Shown one piece after another: positions 1 through 13,219 of a stretch of DNA of 64,000 nt. Origin of the DNA: Lathyrus oleraceus (lineage: Eukaryota; Streptophyta; Magnoliopsida; Fabales; Fabaceae); contig NC_066585.1 of assembly GCF_024323335.1 (NCBI RefSeq), positions 76,804,109-76,868,108 on the forward strand, given 5' to 3'. A model generated the notes under the pieces. It made no database searches, had not been told where the DNA came from, and saw nothing but the letters and a program-made list of their open reading frames with translations. Both the position numbers and the translations under genes were made by a program. How positions within the stretch are numbered: position 1 is the stretch's first letter; each line of letters opens with the position of its first letter.

Positions 1-652
1 GATCAACCATGAATCAAGGGTTTGTTGCAAGCCACGAGCATGGAGTCTCGGTTTAGAACCACCCAAAGGGAGTGTACTAGGGTTTAACCTGCCAAACATG
101 TTCTACAAGAGGTTCCCATAGTCATCATCCCATCTTTTGGATATTATCGGAGAAACGACTACTCGTATTCCAAAAATATTCTCAAGAGAGACTCTTATGA
201 GCATAGTATCGCGTAACAATCATATCAAATCTTACATTTGAACGACTTTCGCACTACATCCTAAGAATAGGCCAAGATGGGCTTGGTAAACTAAGGTCCT
301 TGGCTTCTAAGGTCTATATTAGAAAGAGTAATGTCTAACCACAACTACTTGTGTGACATTATTGATCCCAACATGACCTCCACCAAGTGAATGGACTTGC
401 AAGTCAACTTGCTAAGGAATAACTCCACACAAGTCAACAAGACTATGCCATTCTCCTATCCTAAGTGCACTCGAGTTCAGGTATAGAACTCATCTCACAA
501 AGATCACCAAGCATATAAGGAATTAATATTGAAGCAAATCAATCATTACATACAATACAGTAATCCCAAATTGCACAAAAATATGTCACAAAATAATATA
601 CACAACAATACAACAAATATGAAAAGTAGGCAAAATCCACTAGGCAAATGTA
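1..652 (-). other. Element F: 5' leader of an Ogre-like retrotransposon (partial)
   Basis: Read on the minus strand this is the untranslated leader between the PBS and ORF1. It matches the leaders of element B (58193 onward) and element A (33314 onward), including the stretch around the phrase AGTTCTATACC and the block ending near GATCAACCATG at the window edge. ORF1 would start beyond the left edge. I see no coding potential here. Confidence 0.8.
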
Positions 653-670
653 TCCCCAGCAGAGTCGCCA
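653..670 (-). promoter_or_regulatory. Element F primer binding site (tRNA-Arg type)
   Basis: On the minus strand it reads TGGCGACTCTGCTGGGGA, the complement of a tRNA 3' end closing in CCA and close to plant tRNA-Arg as I remember it. It lies 6 nt inside the LTR end at 677. This fixes the orientation of F: minus strand, internal region to the left. Confidence 0.88.
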
Positions 671-676
671 CTTTTC

Positions 677-3600
677 TGTAGCGGGGGGGTATTCGTTACC
701 ATTAGAGATATTGACTAAATCCGAGGTAAACCATACAAGTCAAGTCGCCACCGCACTTCTATTTATCCAAAGGAATGGTTAGAAAGCGAACAAAAACCTA
801 AAAGTTTTATCGAATCAAAAACTAGTAAAAATGTCAGAGATCTGGGTAAGGGGTTTGGTTATGCAATGGGAAGGTTTTAAGCACCCAAAACATCCTAGGT
901 ACTCCTAGGGAGCCCTTTTCACATTTGTTGTAAGGTTGGTATTTTGTGAAAATTTGTTTGTGCAAACATGATTGAAGAGATGAGAAAAGAATATACAAAT
1001 TTATTTACATTTTGTGTTTGGATGGATAAACCCATTGCCTACGTACCATCTTAAAAAAGATTAGGATCAAAACCTCGTAGTTCGGGGTAAAAATCTCAAA
1101 ATGAGTTGGTGAATTGATTGGTCCAAAAGCCTTAAGGTCTTTTGTTATCCAAGGGAGAAAACTCAACCTAAAACCACAAATCCACCATGTGAGGATAGCT
1201 TCAACATGCTAGTGAGGGGTTAACCCTATAATAAGCATGGAAGACTCATTGTCCATCACTAAGAATATAGGTGAGTATTACATCTACCTCAAGGATAACT
1301 CAAACCTAATAGCTAAAGGTTATGAAAAATTTGATTAAGAAAGTTGCCATTGAAACCACAAAAAGACATTTAAATGGGTTATATTTACCAATGAAAAGTA
1401 TTCACAAAGTATGGTCAAAGTTGGTTTAGAAGTTCAATTCAAAATAAGTGTTATGAAAAAAAGTTTGAGAATCAAAAGCATAATGATTAGGTTTCTAATG
1501 TTTGAAAACAAATGTTAAATGTTTGCACAAAAGTTTTGGCTTGGGTTAGAGTGGAGGGAAGAAGAAGAATGGCTAGAGTCCTAAACATACAAGAGAGAAG
1601 GGATAAGAAATAAGACCACAAATGGAGTTCCTCTCTTGAGATCATATTGATGATCCAAGTAGCTCTCATCCTTTGGAATAAGCAAGATAAACAAATACTC
1701 AAGCAAGCAAGCACACAATCACAACAAGCTCCTAGGAATCTTCCAATGGCTCTTAGATCTCTCTCTCTTAGAAGCTCATGGCAATGGTTCCTCAATTTGG
1801 CTCAATGTTGGAATCCCTAGCACAAGAACACACACATTAAAACGTTCCATAATGCAATCAAAGAATGGACAAGAGGGAGTTTAGGATTTAATCCTTTCAA
1901 AGTTCATCTTCAAGTTTTAAGCATTCTAAAGGCATGAGGCCTAGTTGCTCTTTGACATTTTAAGCACTCTAAAGGCATGAGGTATAGTTTCTCTTCAAAC
2001 TCCATTAGCTTGGGGAAGGTCCTAAAGTCTAAGTCCATTTGTCCATTTTTGCATTTGGTCCACAACAATCAAAACAACACACAAGCACAATAGTATATAT
2101 ACACAATTATGTGCTTAAGTGAGCAAAAGGCAAATTGCATTAACATAAACATGTGCTCAAGTGAGCAAAGGAAAAAGCAAATGAATAATATGTAAAAGAA
2201 TAATAAATTGCATAAATGTAAAGAGCAAGAAATAAATGTTAATAGTCAATGGTCAATGTTAATAGTTAGTGTGCCATAAGGCAAATTTAGCGTTATGTTA
2301 AGCAATCGTAATTGGACTTATGTAGAAGTCACAACTATCTGAGACCTGTCAATAATAATGTAGGCAATAACACAAGTTAGAAGTCTTGATTAGTGAACCA
2401 AATTCCAACAACTTGCCATGCCAAAAAGAAGAAGAGAAATGATCTTGTATTGGTTTAAGTCCTTTGCATGATTTAGGAAGCAATCTATCCTTAATGCAAA
2501 GCCATTCACTTGATCATTTGATCAAGATGAATTAGATTTGAATCAAGGAAGATTAAACCTCCCTAATCAATGCTAACTTATCAACCTTTAACTCATCGAT
2601 CAAAAAAAAGAAAGAAGAAGGAGAAGGAGATGAAGATGGATAATGGAGAATGAAAAGAAATAAGTACATTAAATGAAATAGGATGTACCAATCAACAAGT
2701 GTTGACCAATGACATTGAGGATCATGGTCAAACAATCAAAAACAGAAGTGAGATGAAGATTGGAAGTCAAGAAATGAACAAAATATTTTTGGCATTTTTA
2801 ATATTTGAAAATAAACTTGAATTAAAATATTAAAGAAGGGTCAAACTTCAAAATCACTTCAAATCAACTTTTAAAATTCCAAATGATTTATGCCAAGTCC
2901 AACAAGGTCAAACAAATTTTGACAAAAAAATTCAGCATTTTTAAAAGTCAGAAACTATTTTTAATCAATTTAAAAAGGAATAAAAATAACCTAATTGAAC
3001 TAAAATCTCAAATAAATCTCAAATCAATTAAAAAATTGATGAGAATATTTTTCATAGATCCATCATCATTCAAATAGGTTGAGAAAATATTTTTGTATTT
3101 TTTGAATATCAAAAACTATTTAAAATGAATTAAAAATAACCAGAAAAGAGAAAATTCACAAAAAATATCAAATGATAAAATAAAAAATATTAAAAATCAT
3201 TTTTAGAAACTAGAATTAAAAAGAGAAATAATGCAATTGGTCCCATATTTTTTGGATTAAAAATGAAAGAGTGATGAATTTTTGAAATAAAATGGAATTA
3301 AAGAAAATAAAATGGAAATTAAGAAAATCAGAAAAAATGAGAGGCGTTAGATCTAAGCTCATTAATTGAGCTGGCACATCCAGAGGTGGAGAGATGCACG
3401 TGCACGATGGTCCCAAGTCAATGAGTAACACAATGAATTAAAATAAGTCATATCATCCAAGGGCCACGATTCAAACTGGAAACATGATCAGACGGTCCAC
3501 ATGTGATCTGGCAACAGGGACGGTGGCCAGCGCCACCGTCTTCTCCGGTGAGCTCCGGCGAGGGAAAAAAAACACAGAGGTTCAAATGCTCACCAAAATG

Positions 3601-5600
3601 GATTATCTAGGCATCAATCGAAAGAGGAAGTGATGTACATCACTCCTATACCACTCACTCCCACTCTAGATTCCTATTAAGAGAGAAATCAGAGATGGAA
3701 GCTTGATGGTGTTCATCATGAACTTGCTTGATTTTAAAAATTGAGCATACATCAATGATGCCTCTATAGAGAGGACTTCAGACAACACCATATCAAGGCC
3801 AACAAATCAAAGAATAAGGAGTTTCGAAGAAAAAACCAGTTGATGCACACCTTTGAATTGTGAAGCTCTGAGTCCCTTTCCTTTGTTCCTTTTGCAAAAC
3901 AGAACTTCAATGGATCAGATGATGAAGGTTTAGGAACTTTAGATCTGAAGATTCAACCAAATTCAATTGATTTTCAGATCTGATTTTTTTTGAAGAAAAT
4001 GGATTTAGTTCCTTTGGTATGGTTGGGAATTCACTCTTGCAGCATTTCAGGCGCCCTTAGGTTACCAATTCAATAAAGCAATGCATTCTATTTATAGATG
4101 GAGCTGATGTCAAGTGAGGAAAAACTCGTGTGCATGAAGCTTTGGGTCCTCCATGCATGGGCCTGTACAGGCGCATGTGAGGCCCAAAAGCTAATGGAAT
4201 GAAAGTTGAGCTCATTTGAAGTAAGTTTGGACGTGCATTTTGAATGGTATTTGCTTGTGCATGAAGCTTCATCATGAATTCCATAATTATGCCTAAATGT
4301 TCACCTCTTCGAAAATGCCAATTAGAAAATCCAAACATAAGCATATGGGTAATGGTTGGAAAGGTCTTGACATAAGGAACAAATGTTATGTTGGACAAAA
4401 ACTCATTTGAAGTGTGTAAATTTATGGAAACAGGCCATGAAGTTCATAGTGTAAAACATGCCTTTGAGAATTTTGTCAAAATGAACCAACTTCAAGCCTT
4501 TCTTTTTTGATGATAAAAGCCTATAATGGAAAAACCTTCAACATAAAAGTTGTATGTCTTTTCAATAAAATCAATATGGACTTCAATTTTGCCTCATTTG
4601 GATTTTTTATGAAGAAGTTATGGGCACTTGAAGTTGGACTTTTTTCCCTGTCAATGCATTTGGTCCAAAGTGACCTATAATGTTTTGCATTATCACATGT
4701 TTTTTCTTTGAGATTATGAAACTTTTTTCAACATAAAATTTGAATTAGACATCTTAAGATTTCCAATGCATTTGATCCCACCTCAAAATCATGAAAAATG
4801 AATGAGTTATGTTCTTGGGAAGTTGACCCAAAATTAGGGTTTCAGTCAAAATGACCTATAATGTATTGGAATGGGAGATGACCTTCCAAGCTTAAAATAA
4901 ATTTTTTATGAACATGAAAGTTGTTCATATTGTCCTTAAGAACATTTTTTATTTTGGGATCATCTCCATTTGACCAACCCATAAAAAGTTAGGTCTCAGT
5001 GCATTTCAAAATAGTCAGATAAATTGACTGATCAACTTTTCAAGTACACAACTCATATCTTGATGAATTGATGATTGAATACACTCAAATAAGTTAAAGT
5101 ATGCATGAAATGATGAATTAAAGAACTTCCCTTGATTGTATTTGACCATGGGCTGAGGTTGCTTCATGAGCAAGCAATTATGGATGATCAGATGAATTAG
5201 GGTTTCCTTGAGGAACAAACCTCAAACCCTTTGACTTGCTTTAATCAAAATGATGAATTGAGGTACTAGGGAGGCATATTTGGTGGATGAGAGCTTTGGG
5301 AACCATTGCCATGCTTGCTTTCATCTTCTCTTGGCCATATCATTGCACCAATGATTTCCTAGGAGCTTTGGGACCTTGTGATTGCTCAAGCTACAAACAA
5401 GAAATGTTAGTGACATATTTTTATGCTTTTGGTTAGTAAACAAAATGAGGAAAGAAATAATACAATTCAAGCATGCTTGGTGATCTCAAACCACTCACAA
5501 GAGATCCCACCCAAAGACAAAGGGAACCAAGATGCTTATGATCCTTAAGGCTTTGCAAATGCAATGTTATGATGCCATGAGGGATCTTAGGGCCAAAATT
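677..5600 (-). repeat. Element F: 5' LTR (Ogre-like, same family as B)
   Basis: Long LTR of about 4.9 kb on the minus strand. Its 3' end is CCCCGCTACA at 677, and it can be followed to about 5600, where it matches the start of B's LTR (53279). The B-type terminal 11 nt (TGTAAGACCCC) are missing. A TATA box (TATAAATA on the minus strand) lies at 4089-4096, and the conserved hairpin module at 1037-1086. The many short open frames inside are chance. It is orthologous in layout to 53279-58168, with scattered indels. Confidence 0.87.
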
Positions 5601-5827
5601 ATGGAAGGCTTTAGCACGTTGATACTTGATGAAGTGTGTTTGGTGTCAGGCCTGTTTATACCTCCAAAATTCAAAAAACCCAACTTTGAGAAGTACAAAG
5701 GGGAAGCTGCCTGAGACACCATTTGGTGATGTTCTTCCTAAAAGTGACTTCCCATACTCAAGACAATAAGCCGATGATTCACTATTTTCTAGACAGTTTG
5801 AGTGAGGCATCATTGAGTTGGTACATG
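5601..5827 (+). pseudogene. Fragment G: Ogre-like gag remnant
   Basis: The plus strand encodes gag-like peptides recognisable next to B's gag: LILDEVCLVSGLFIPPKF and FEKYKGEA, then after a frameshift near 5710, DNKPMIHYFLDSLSEAS. B has the counterparts AELCLVPNVKIPVKF, FEKYKGNTCP and QLLIHYFQDSLSDAA. This is capsid-region sequence from an older plus-strand element. It is broken on the left by the F LTR and on the right by the C LTR at 5828. It is non-functional, and only about 75 codons remain. Confidence 0.75.
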
Positions 5828-6480
5828 TGTCGCATCTCGAAAAATACGATTCCTCGCGATGGTCGCGGAAAAAATTATGTTCGAACAGAGTCGCCACCGA
5901 ACTTTATTTATCCCAATGAAGGAATAGGAAAATATCGATAAAACCTTTTGAATAATAGAATAATGGTCGTCGCAACCATATTCGGGTTTGGGAGTTGATT
6001 ACGTAAGGGGAAGGTATTAGCACCCCTCACGTCCGTTGTACTCAATGGGAACCTTTTAGTTCGATTTTGCGATTTGTATGTTAACTTAGATTGTTTGTTA
6101 TCTTCGGGTTATGAATATATTGAAAGGAGATGGATGGCAACCTCAAAATGGAGAAGAGGGAGGTTTTTTTATTAGTGTGCTCGCGAAGATACAACAATCT
6201 CCTGCCTACGTATCCTTATGATGCAATAAGGAAATCAGAGCATTCGTAGTTCGGGAAACTACGGTTGGTTGGTGTCTTTTAGTGAACGACTATTTTAGAT
6301 TGCGTTCTAAAGGCTAAACGTTGGCTTATCTACTCTCGGCGGAGGCTTAAGCGCTAGTTTGTTGTGCGCATCAGAAAGGATTAATAGTGTTCTTTCTGAA
6401 AAGAGTTTTGGTCACACGGGGGTGACAAGTTGTATTAATATGTTTGATATTTTGATTGGTTGAGATGTTTTTGGTTGGAT

Positions 6481-7310
6481 GACGATTACTCGGATAGTTG
6501 AGTAAGACAACTTGTATCCTAACAGTCGGGAAAGGGAATAGAAGACTCTAGACCACCCTCTTTTTCATCCTTAATTATAAAAAGAATTTGATAATAATTA
6601 AGGTGTTTTGAATGGATGACAAATACTCGAACAATCGAGTAAGACACCTCGTATCCTAATAATCGGGAAAAGGAATAGAAGACTCTAGACTGCTTTCTGT
6701 TTCATCTGAGTATTTATGAAAATAAGGTTGTATATGGTTGACGTATTTTTATAATGAACGACAAGTTCTTGAATGACTGAGTAAAACAACTCATATCCAA
6801 GCATTTGAGGAGAGGAATCGAAGGCTCAAGACCATCTCCCTTTTCGTATAATTTGTTATGAAAGTGATTTGATTAAGTTGTATGTTTGCGGGAAAATGAC
6901 AATTGTTCGACTGACCGAGTAAGAGAACCCGTATTCGACCAATTGAGGAGTGAAGTTGAAAACTCAAAGTCAATTCCTTTTTCATTTAGTTTACTGTGAA
7001 AATATTTTGATTTAATCGGGGTTTGGAGGTTTGTAGAGGAATGACAACTATTTGACTAACCAAGTAAGAGAACTTGTACTCAAAAAGTCGAGGAGAAAAA
7101 TTGAAGACTCAAAGTCATCTCCCTTTTTATTCCTTAATGTAAAAGAATTTGATTTATTTGTGCTTAGGTGGATTAGAAATGACGGTTGTTCGATTAATCG
7201 AGTACAAGAGTTAGTGTTTAAATAATCGAGGAGAGGAGTTGAAAACTCAAAACCATTTCCTCTTTTATTCCTAAGTGAAATAGTATTTGATTTGAATTAG
7301 GTATTTCAAT
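6481..7310 (-). repeat. About 140-bp tandem array inside C's LTR (6 units)
   Basis: Diverged units start near 6481, 6618, 6760, 6898, 7043 and 7181, so the spacing is 137-145 bp. Each contains GAC(A/G)A..., an ACTCG...CGAGT inverted repeat, GAAGACTC and a T-rich run. The same array has seven units in solo LTR S. No coding function is apparent. Confidence 0.85.
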
Positions 7311-7877
7311 TCTTAATAAAGAATACTCGATGTTGGATCGAGGTTTTAAATTTGTATTTTGTAAATAAATTAAATTTATTTAGTGAGTAGTTCATCTAAT
7401 CGATTAATAAAAACCGAATAGGTCACATTGTAAGAAGGCCCAAGAGTAAGCCATGTGAGGTTGATGGCGATGCTTTTACAAGCGATCGACTTACAAAGGT
7501 GTTTTGAAAAAACGGGCTCGACTTTGAATCGAGAAATATGTGATTTATTTTTGAAATTTGGTTTGAATGATTTTAAATCGGTGAAATCGACAAAATCTTC
7601 CCACAATTATAACATGTCATCCATATGCACTTGAGACTCGGTATAAATAAATAAATACAAAATAATCATGCACATACACTCCACAAAAAATAAACAATTA
7701 TCTAAATTATAAGTGACATTAATAATAATATAATTAATTAATTAATTAAATATTTAGTAGATTATTTGATTAAATAATAAGTAATTAAAAAATGATGAAT
7801 ATAACCAAATAATTGCATATTTACCATTAAATATTAATAATAATAATAACAACATACTTGCATATTTACTATTAAGT

Positions 7878-7880
<3 letters not shown>

Positions 7881-7916
<36 letters not shown>
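7881..7916. repeat. (AAT)12 microsatellite
   Basis: Twelve uninterrupted AAT units lie in a very AT-rich stretch (7640-8060) of C's LTR. Shorter AAT runs occur nearby. No function is inferred. Confidence 0.95.
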
Positions 7917-7917
<1 letters not shown>

Positions 7918-8113
7918 TCTAATTATATAATTTTGAAAGAAAGTAAATAAAATAAAATTTTGTTTTTTTTGTTTTATAGCCATAAAATTCTAATGTATAT
8001 ATTTTATATGTACATAAATAAAAGAAAATAAGTTGAATAAATTAAAAATTAAAAATAAAAGAAAATGGGCTAAGCTGAACAAAACAGGGAGTTTGAATAG
8101 AAAAAAGTCTTTT

Positions 8114-8118
8114 GGGCC
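8114..8118. repeat. Target site duplication of solo LTR S (GGGCC)
   Basis: GGGCC precedes S at 8114-8118 and follows it at 13982-13986. The 5-bp duplication shows S entered C's LTR by normal integration. It also shows that 8118 joins 13987 in the pre-insertion sequence. Confidence 0.92.
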
Positions 8119-8807
8119 TGTCGCATCTCGAAAAATACGATTCCTCGCGATGGTTGCGGAAAATATTTATGTTCAAACAGAGTCGCCACCGAACTTTATT
8201 TATCCCAATAAAGGGATAGGAAAATTTCGATAAAACCTTTAGGAAATGGAATAATGGTCGTCGCAACCATATTTGGGTTCGGGAGTGGTTTACGTAAGGG
8301 TAAAGTATTAGCACCCCTTACGTCCGTTGTACTCAACGGGAACCTTTTAGTTCTAGTTCGCATTTTGAGTGTTAATTTATGTTTGTTTGTTATCTTTGGG
8401 TTATAAAATTATTAAAAATAGAAATGGATGAGATCCTCAGAAGGGAAAGGGAAGGTTTTTTATTAGTGTGCTCGCGAAGATACAGCAATCTCCTGCCTAC
8501 GTATCCTTAAATAAGGAAATCAGAGCATTCGTAGTTCGGGGAACTACGGTTGGTTGGTGTTTTTTAGTGAACAACTGCTTAGATCGCGTTCTAAAGGCTA
8601 AACGCTAGCTTGTCTACTCTCGGCGGAGGCTTAAGCATTGGTTTGTTATGCGCGTTAGAAAGGATTAACAGTGTTCTTTCTGAAAAGAGTTTAGGTCACA
8701 CGGAGGTGACAAATTGGATTAATATGTTGGATATTTTGTTTGACTGGTTTCGATCGCACGAGGGCGAGAAAGGATAGGTTTGATGTGTTAAGGTATTTTG
8801 GTTGGAT

Positions 8808-9780
8808 GACGATTACTCGGATAGTCGAGTAAGACAACTCGTATCCTAGCAGTCAGGAAAGGGAATAGAAGACTCTAGACCACTTTCTTTTTCATCCTTA
8901 ATTATGGAAAGAATTTGAATGATGGTTACAATATTTTAAACAGATGACGAATACTCGGATAGTCGAGTAAGACAACTCGTATCCTAATAATCGGGAAAAG
9001 GAATAGAAGACTCTAGACCGCTTTCTGTTTCATCCTTAATTAGAAAAGGATTTGATGATGATTAAGGTGTTTTGAATGGATGACGAATACTCGAATAATC
9101 GAGTAAGACAACTCGTATCCTAATAATCGAGAAAGGGAATAGAAGACTCTAAACCGCTCTCTGTTTCATCTGAGTATTTATGAAAATAAGGTTGTGTACG
9201 TTTGACGTATTTTAGGATGAGCGACAAGTACTTGAATGACTGAGTTAGACAACTCATATCCAAGCATTTGAGAAGAGGAGTTGAAAGCTCAAAACCATCT
9301 CCTTTTCGTATAGTTTTGATTGAGAATGATTTGATTGAACTGTATGTTTGCGGATAAATGACAATTGCTCGACTGACCGAGTAAGAGAACTCGTATTCAA
9401 ACAATTGGGGAGAGAAGTTGAAAACTCAAAGTCATCTCTCTTTTCATTTCATTATTATGAAAATAATTTGATTTAATCTGGGTTTAGAAGTTTGTAAAGA
9501 AATGACGAGTGTTTAACTGACCAAGTAAGAAAACTCGTATTCAAACAATCGAGGGGAGGAGTTAAAGGCTTAAAACCATCCCCATTTCATTTTATTCATT
9601 GTAAGAACGTTTGATTTAATTTATGCTTAGGTGGATAGAAATGACGATTATTCAACTAACCGAGTAAGAGAACTCGTATTCAAATAATCGAGGAGAGGAA
9701 TTGAAAACTCAAAGCCATCCCTTTTTTCATTTCCAAATGAAATGGTATCTAATTGTGATTAAGTATTTTAATTTGGTTTT
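8808..9780 (-). repeat. About 140-bp tandem array inside S (7 units)
   Basis: Units begin near 8808, 8946, 9082, 9223, 9360, 9504 and 9643, with spacing 136-144 bp. They are homologous to the array in C's LTR but contain one more unit. They carry the same ACTCG...CGAGT inverted repeats. Confidence 0.85.
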
Positions 9781-11811
9781 AATAAAGAATACCCGATGTT
9801 GGATTGAGGTTTTAAATTTATGTTTTGTGAATAAATTGTATTTTATTTAGTGAATTGTTCTTGGTTTAGAGATGATGTGAAATGGTAATATTGGAATAAA
9901 TCAAATCAATTGTTAATTACCAAAGTTAATTGATTAAAATTTGGTTAAATCAATTAATTAGGTTACTTAATATTAATTATCATAATTATTTAATTGAATC
10001 GAATAATTGAGTTAATTAAAATTAATTAATTAAAATTAACTAATTAATCAAAGTTTAATTAATTTACCAATCCAATTAAAAGTTGTAGAAATAAGTATCA
10101 ATGTTTGGTTTAGTGGATATAATTAAATCGGTGTGCTCAAAACCGGTTCATACATAACGACAACGGAGTTGGAACGTCGTATGTGGGTTGAAACGCGGTG
10201 AAATGTTCTATTGATGTGTTGAAATTTTTGGGCAGCATAACGACATAAAATTACCGAATCCGCGAGTCAAATTCCAATCTATTCAACTTAATGAAATTAA
10301 TTAGTAGCAAACTCACACAATAGATGGCATGTGACATTATTATTAATGACAATAATGAAAGAATACCAAACTTTTCCTTTCTTCTATTCACGTGAGATTG
10401 AGGTACATGAGCATATAACCTTTCCTCAACTTTATGCTTTCTAATTAGCAAATTAATTAATTATTCAAAGCATCACCTATTTTCAAACTTCAAATAATAA
10501 CTTAAAACCAAACTTTTGACTCTTCGTACTAAAGCATGCATCATGTTTTGAGAAGGGGTGTGGGTCTTTGTACAAGATACCACCATCAGATTATTAGAAA
10601 AAAACGAATTAGAAAAAGTTGTTAACATCATCAAAAAGGAACAATAAACATAATGCATTAGAGTAAAGTAACCATGGACTATGAATATAATGCCTTGTTT
10701 GTAAACATTCCTGGAAAAAATTTATCATCACCTAACCAGTATTAAAACCTGCCAGGCCAAACATCAGAACTATAAAGGATTCAAAACCATCTTAAAATCA
10801 TAACAACAAGCATAATCCAAATAATATAAACAATAATTTCATATTTCTCTTAATTTTAAAGCAGCACCAACACTCAATTGAATCTACAACATTAACACAC
10901 ATGCTAAGAAATAAAAGCTACCGTCGATCGAAACGAGGGCCATCAGAAAATATGAAGTATCTAATGTCGAATTTACTCACATTGGTGTCGTTGTCGGTTT
11001 GTGTTGTTGAAACGGAGTGTCAACACAGCGTCGTTGTTCGTCGGATGAGTGGGTGGTCGCCGGTGGATGTGGGCGGCGTTCCTCGGTTGAAGGTTGTTGA
11101 GGTGGAGGTCGGGAGATCGGCGGTGTGGAGACAGAGGAAATTGTGGATCGGAACTTATTCTCGGTGGTTATGGAGAGCGGCGGTGACCGGAGTTTTTGTG
11201 TCGTTTGTCGCAGATGACGGTGACGGATGGTGTCGTGATGTTGTGAACAATATTGATGATGGGTCAGCGGCGGAGAGATTGCTTTGTGAGGAGGAAGAAG
11301 AATGAAGAGGGAAGGTGGAGTTTGTGAAGGCGCAACGACGCGTGTTTGTGTGATGAAGAGGAACGCGAGGGTTTTCTCAGCGAAGAAGAAGAAATCTTTC
11401 TTCTTCTTCTTTTAATTTCTTTTTTACAGAGAGAGGAGTATTTTTAGTGGGTTAGAGAGGTAGTGTGTTTTCATTTTTTTTTGGTTTTTCAATTAACGTG
11501 AGAGGGAGTTTTGAGAGATGAGTGAGGTGAAGTAGTGATGTGGAGAGAGTGTGGGAGAAAAGAGAGAGGGATAACCTGTCTAGTGAGAGTGATGGTAATT
11601 CAATTTATTTTTCTCCTTTTTGTAACGTTGAGTGTGCAGAGAAAAAATAGAGCTAGCTGGCATCTAATCTTTCCAATTTTATTACCGTTGGAGTGTGTGG
11701 AGAGAGAGAGAGGTAACGTGGAAAGTAGGTCCTTGGCCTAGTTGTTTTCAATTTTTTACCGTTGAGAGCCAGCTGTTGGAAAAGATTGGAGGAAGAGAGA
11801 GATAATTCATT

Positions 11812-13219
11812 TTATTTTTTTTTATTTTTTTGGAATAATAATAATCTTTATTGCCAAAAACAAAGAAATACACGCCGATCCTCAGATCCAGACCCCAACC
11901 GACACGAATACAAACAACGACCACTAAAGGCTATTACAATACGCTGTCAATTTTCTATTCATTCTAAATCTATCCATAAGTATGTCATGAATATGTTGGC
12001 TTTGAAGCTCTTCCTTCCTCCCCTGTTGGAAACAAATCCTGTTTCTCACCCACCAAATGTGGTATACCGTTTCAGCCAGCGCAGCTTTGAAAATACGCAT
12101 TTTGTTGCCCTTCCCTTTGGCTTGTTGCCAAGCAGTATGCTCATTCCAATCAATATGGATATAACCAAGCCCAAGCCTATTAAGAATCTCCTTCCAAATC
12201 TTCTTTGTGATTGCACACTCAAAGAATAAATGGCATCTATTTTCTTGCACATCACAAAACAGACAATTCCCATCAGTATAAGTCCCGTGTTTCATCAATC
12301 TGTCTTTGGTTTGCAGTCTGTCCTGACAGACCAGCCAAAGAGTAAAAACAGCCCTTGGTCTAGCCATGTTTATGTACATTAACCTCCTCCAATCAACTCT
12401 TGGCTTGTCCCCACGCAGATGCCGATACATTCTTCGAGTGCTATACATATTATTAGCCTGGAATTCAACCCAAATATCATTAGACATCAATTCAGCTTTA
12501 TGTTTACACATGGACTTCATCAACCATGAACTGTTGTTGTTGGGCTGGTATTCCTCAATCACTCCATTCTTCAAGTAGTAAATATGCATCCATTTAACCC
12601 ACATTTTATCCTTCTTCTCGCTCAAATTCCAGAGAAGCTTGCCAATGGTGGCTTTATTCCACTCCCCTAAGGCTATGATGTTCCTTCCACCATTTGCAAT
12701 CGAATCACAAACATGGTCCCAGGCCACCGGCGCTCTTTTACTCTTCTCGTCATTTCCAGCCCAAATGAATCTTCTACACATGCTTTCAATGAGCCTAATG
12801 ATCTTTTTGGGTAGAAGAAAAATTTGCATCCAATAATTGGTTATAGCAAACATCACACTTCTCACCAACTGTAATTTACCTGCATACGACAAAAGACGGC
12901 TACACCAATGGTTAATTCTAACAGTCATTCTATCTAGCAGCCCTTGACAATTGTTGATGGTGAGCTTTCTACTGTTCAGAGGCACTCCAAGATACTTGAC
13001 TGGAAGCTGCCCCAAAGAGAATCCAGTTGCTTGCTGCAAGTTTCCTTTAGTTATGCCATCTACCCCTCCCACAAATAGCTTGCTTTTAGGAATGCTCATT
13101 TGCAAGCCAGTTGAGTTAGTGAATTTTTCCACCACCTGCATAATGAGTTGAAGAGAACCAACATCCCCTCTCGCAAAAATCACAATATCATCAGCAAAAC
13201 ACATGTCGATAAGCTTCAA
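11812..13219 (-). mobile_element. 5'-truncated L1-type LINE (reverse transcriptase C-terminal half)
   Basis: A minus-strand open frame at 11924-13219 (about 430 codons) begins abruptly at the RT catalytic motif CFADDIVIFARGD, so the endonuclease and the front of the RT are missing. It then shows VKYLGVPLNSRKLT, the usual post-catalytic RT region of plant L1 elements. Next is a C-terminal zf-RVT domain with the CLFC...CHLFFEC zinc pattern near residues 320-340. Downstream, an A-rich tail reads as T-runs on the plus strand at 11815-11842. Truncation at the 5' end and an A-rich 3' end fit target-primed reverse transcription. Possible imperfect target duplications (TTCATTTTATTTTT near 11817 and TTCAATTTTTATTTTT near 13215) are weak because the sequence is simple. 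The frame is intact but cannot encode an active LINE protein. Confidence 0.88.

Larger units (their letters stand above)
5828..8118 (-). repeat. Element C: 3' LTR, segment 1 of 3
   Basis: This is the terminal part of C's LTR on the minus strand, ending GATGCGACA at 5828. Its flank ACATG (5823-5827) is the expected target duplication, but the partner lies outside the window. It contains the hairpin module (6206-6249), a PBS-like 11-mer (5886-5896), a roughly 140-bp tandem array and an AAT microsatellite. The LTR resumes at 13987 and 28368 once the insertions S and D are removed, giving about 4685 bp in total with TG...CA ends. Confidence 0.85.

Noticed and set aside
10901..11305. Open frame of 134 codons on the plus strand
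   Set aside because: It is antisense to the CT-rich leader-like part of solo LTR S. It has no family pattern and no homologous frame in C's LTR.
11924..13219. Host gene with a zinc-finger protein
   Set aside because: It starts at the RT FADD motif and carries the zf-RVT tail of an L1 element, with an A-rich 3' end. It is a truncated LINE.
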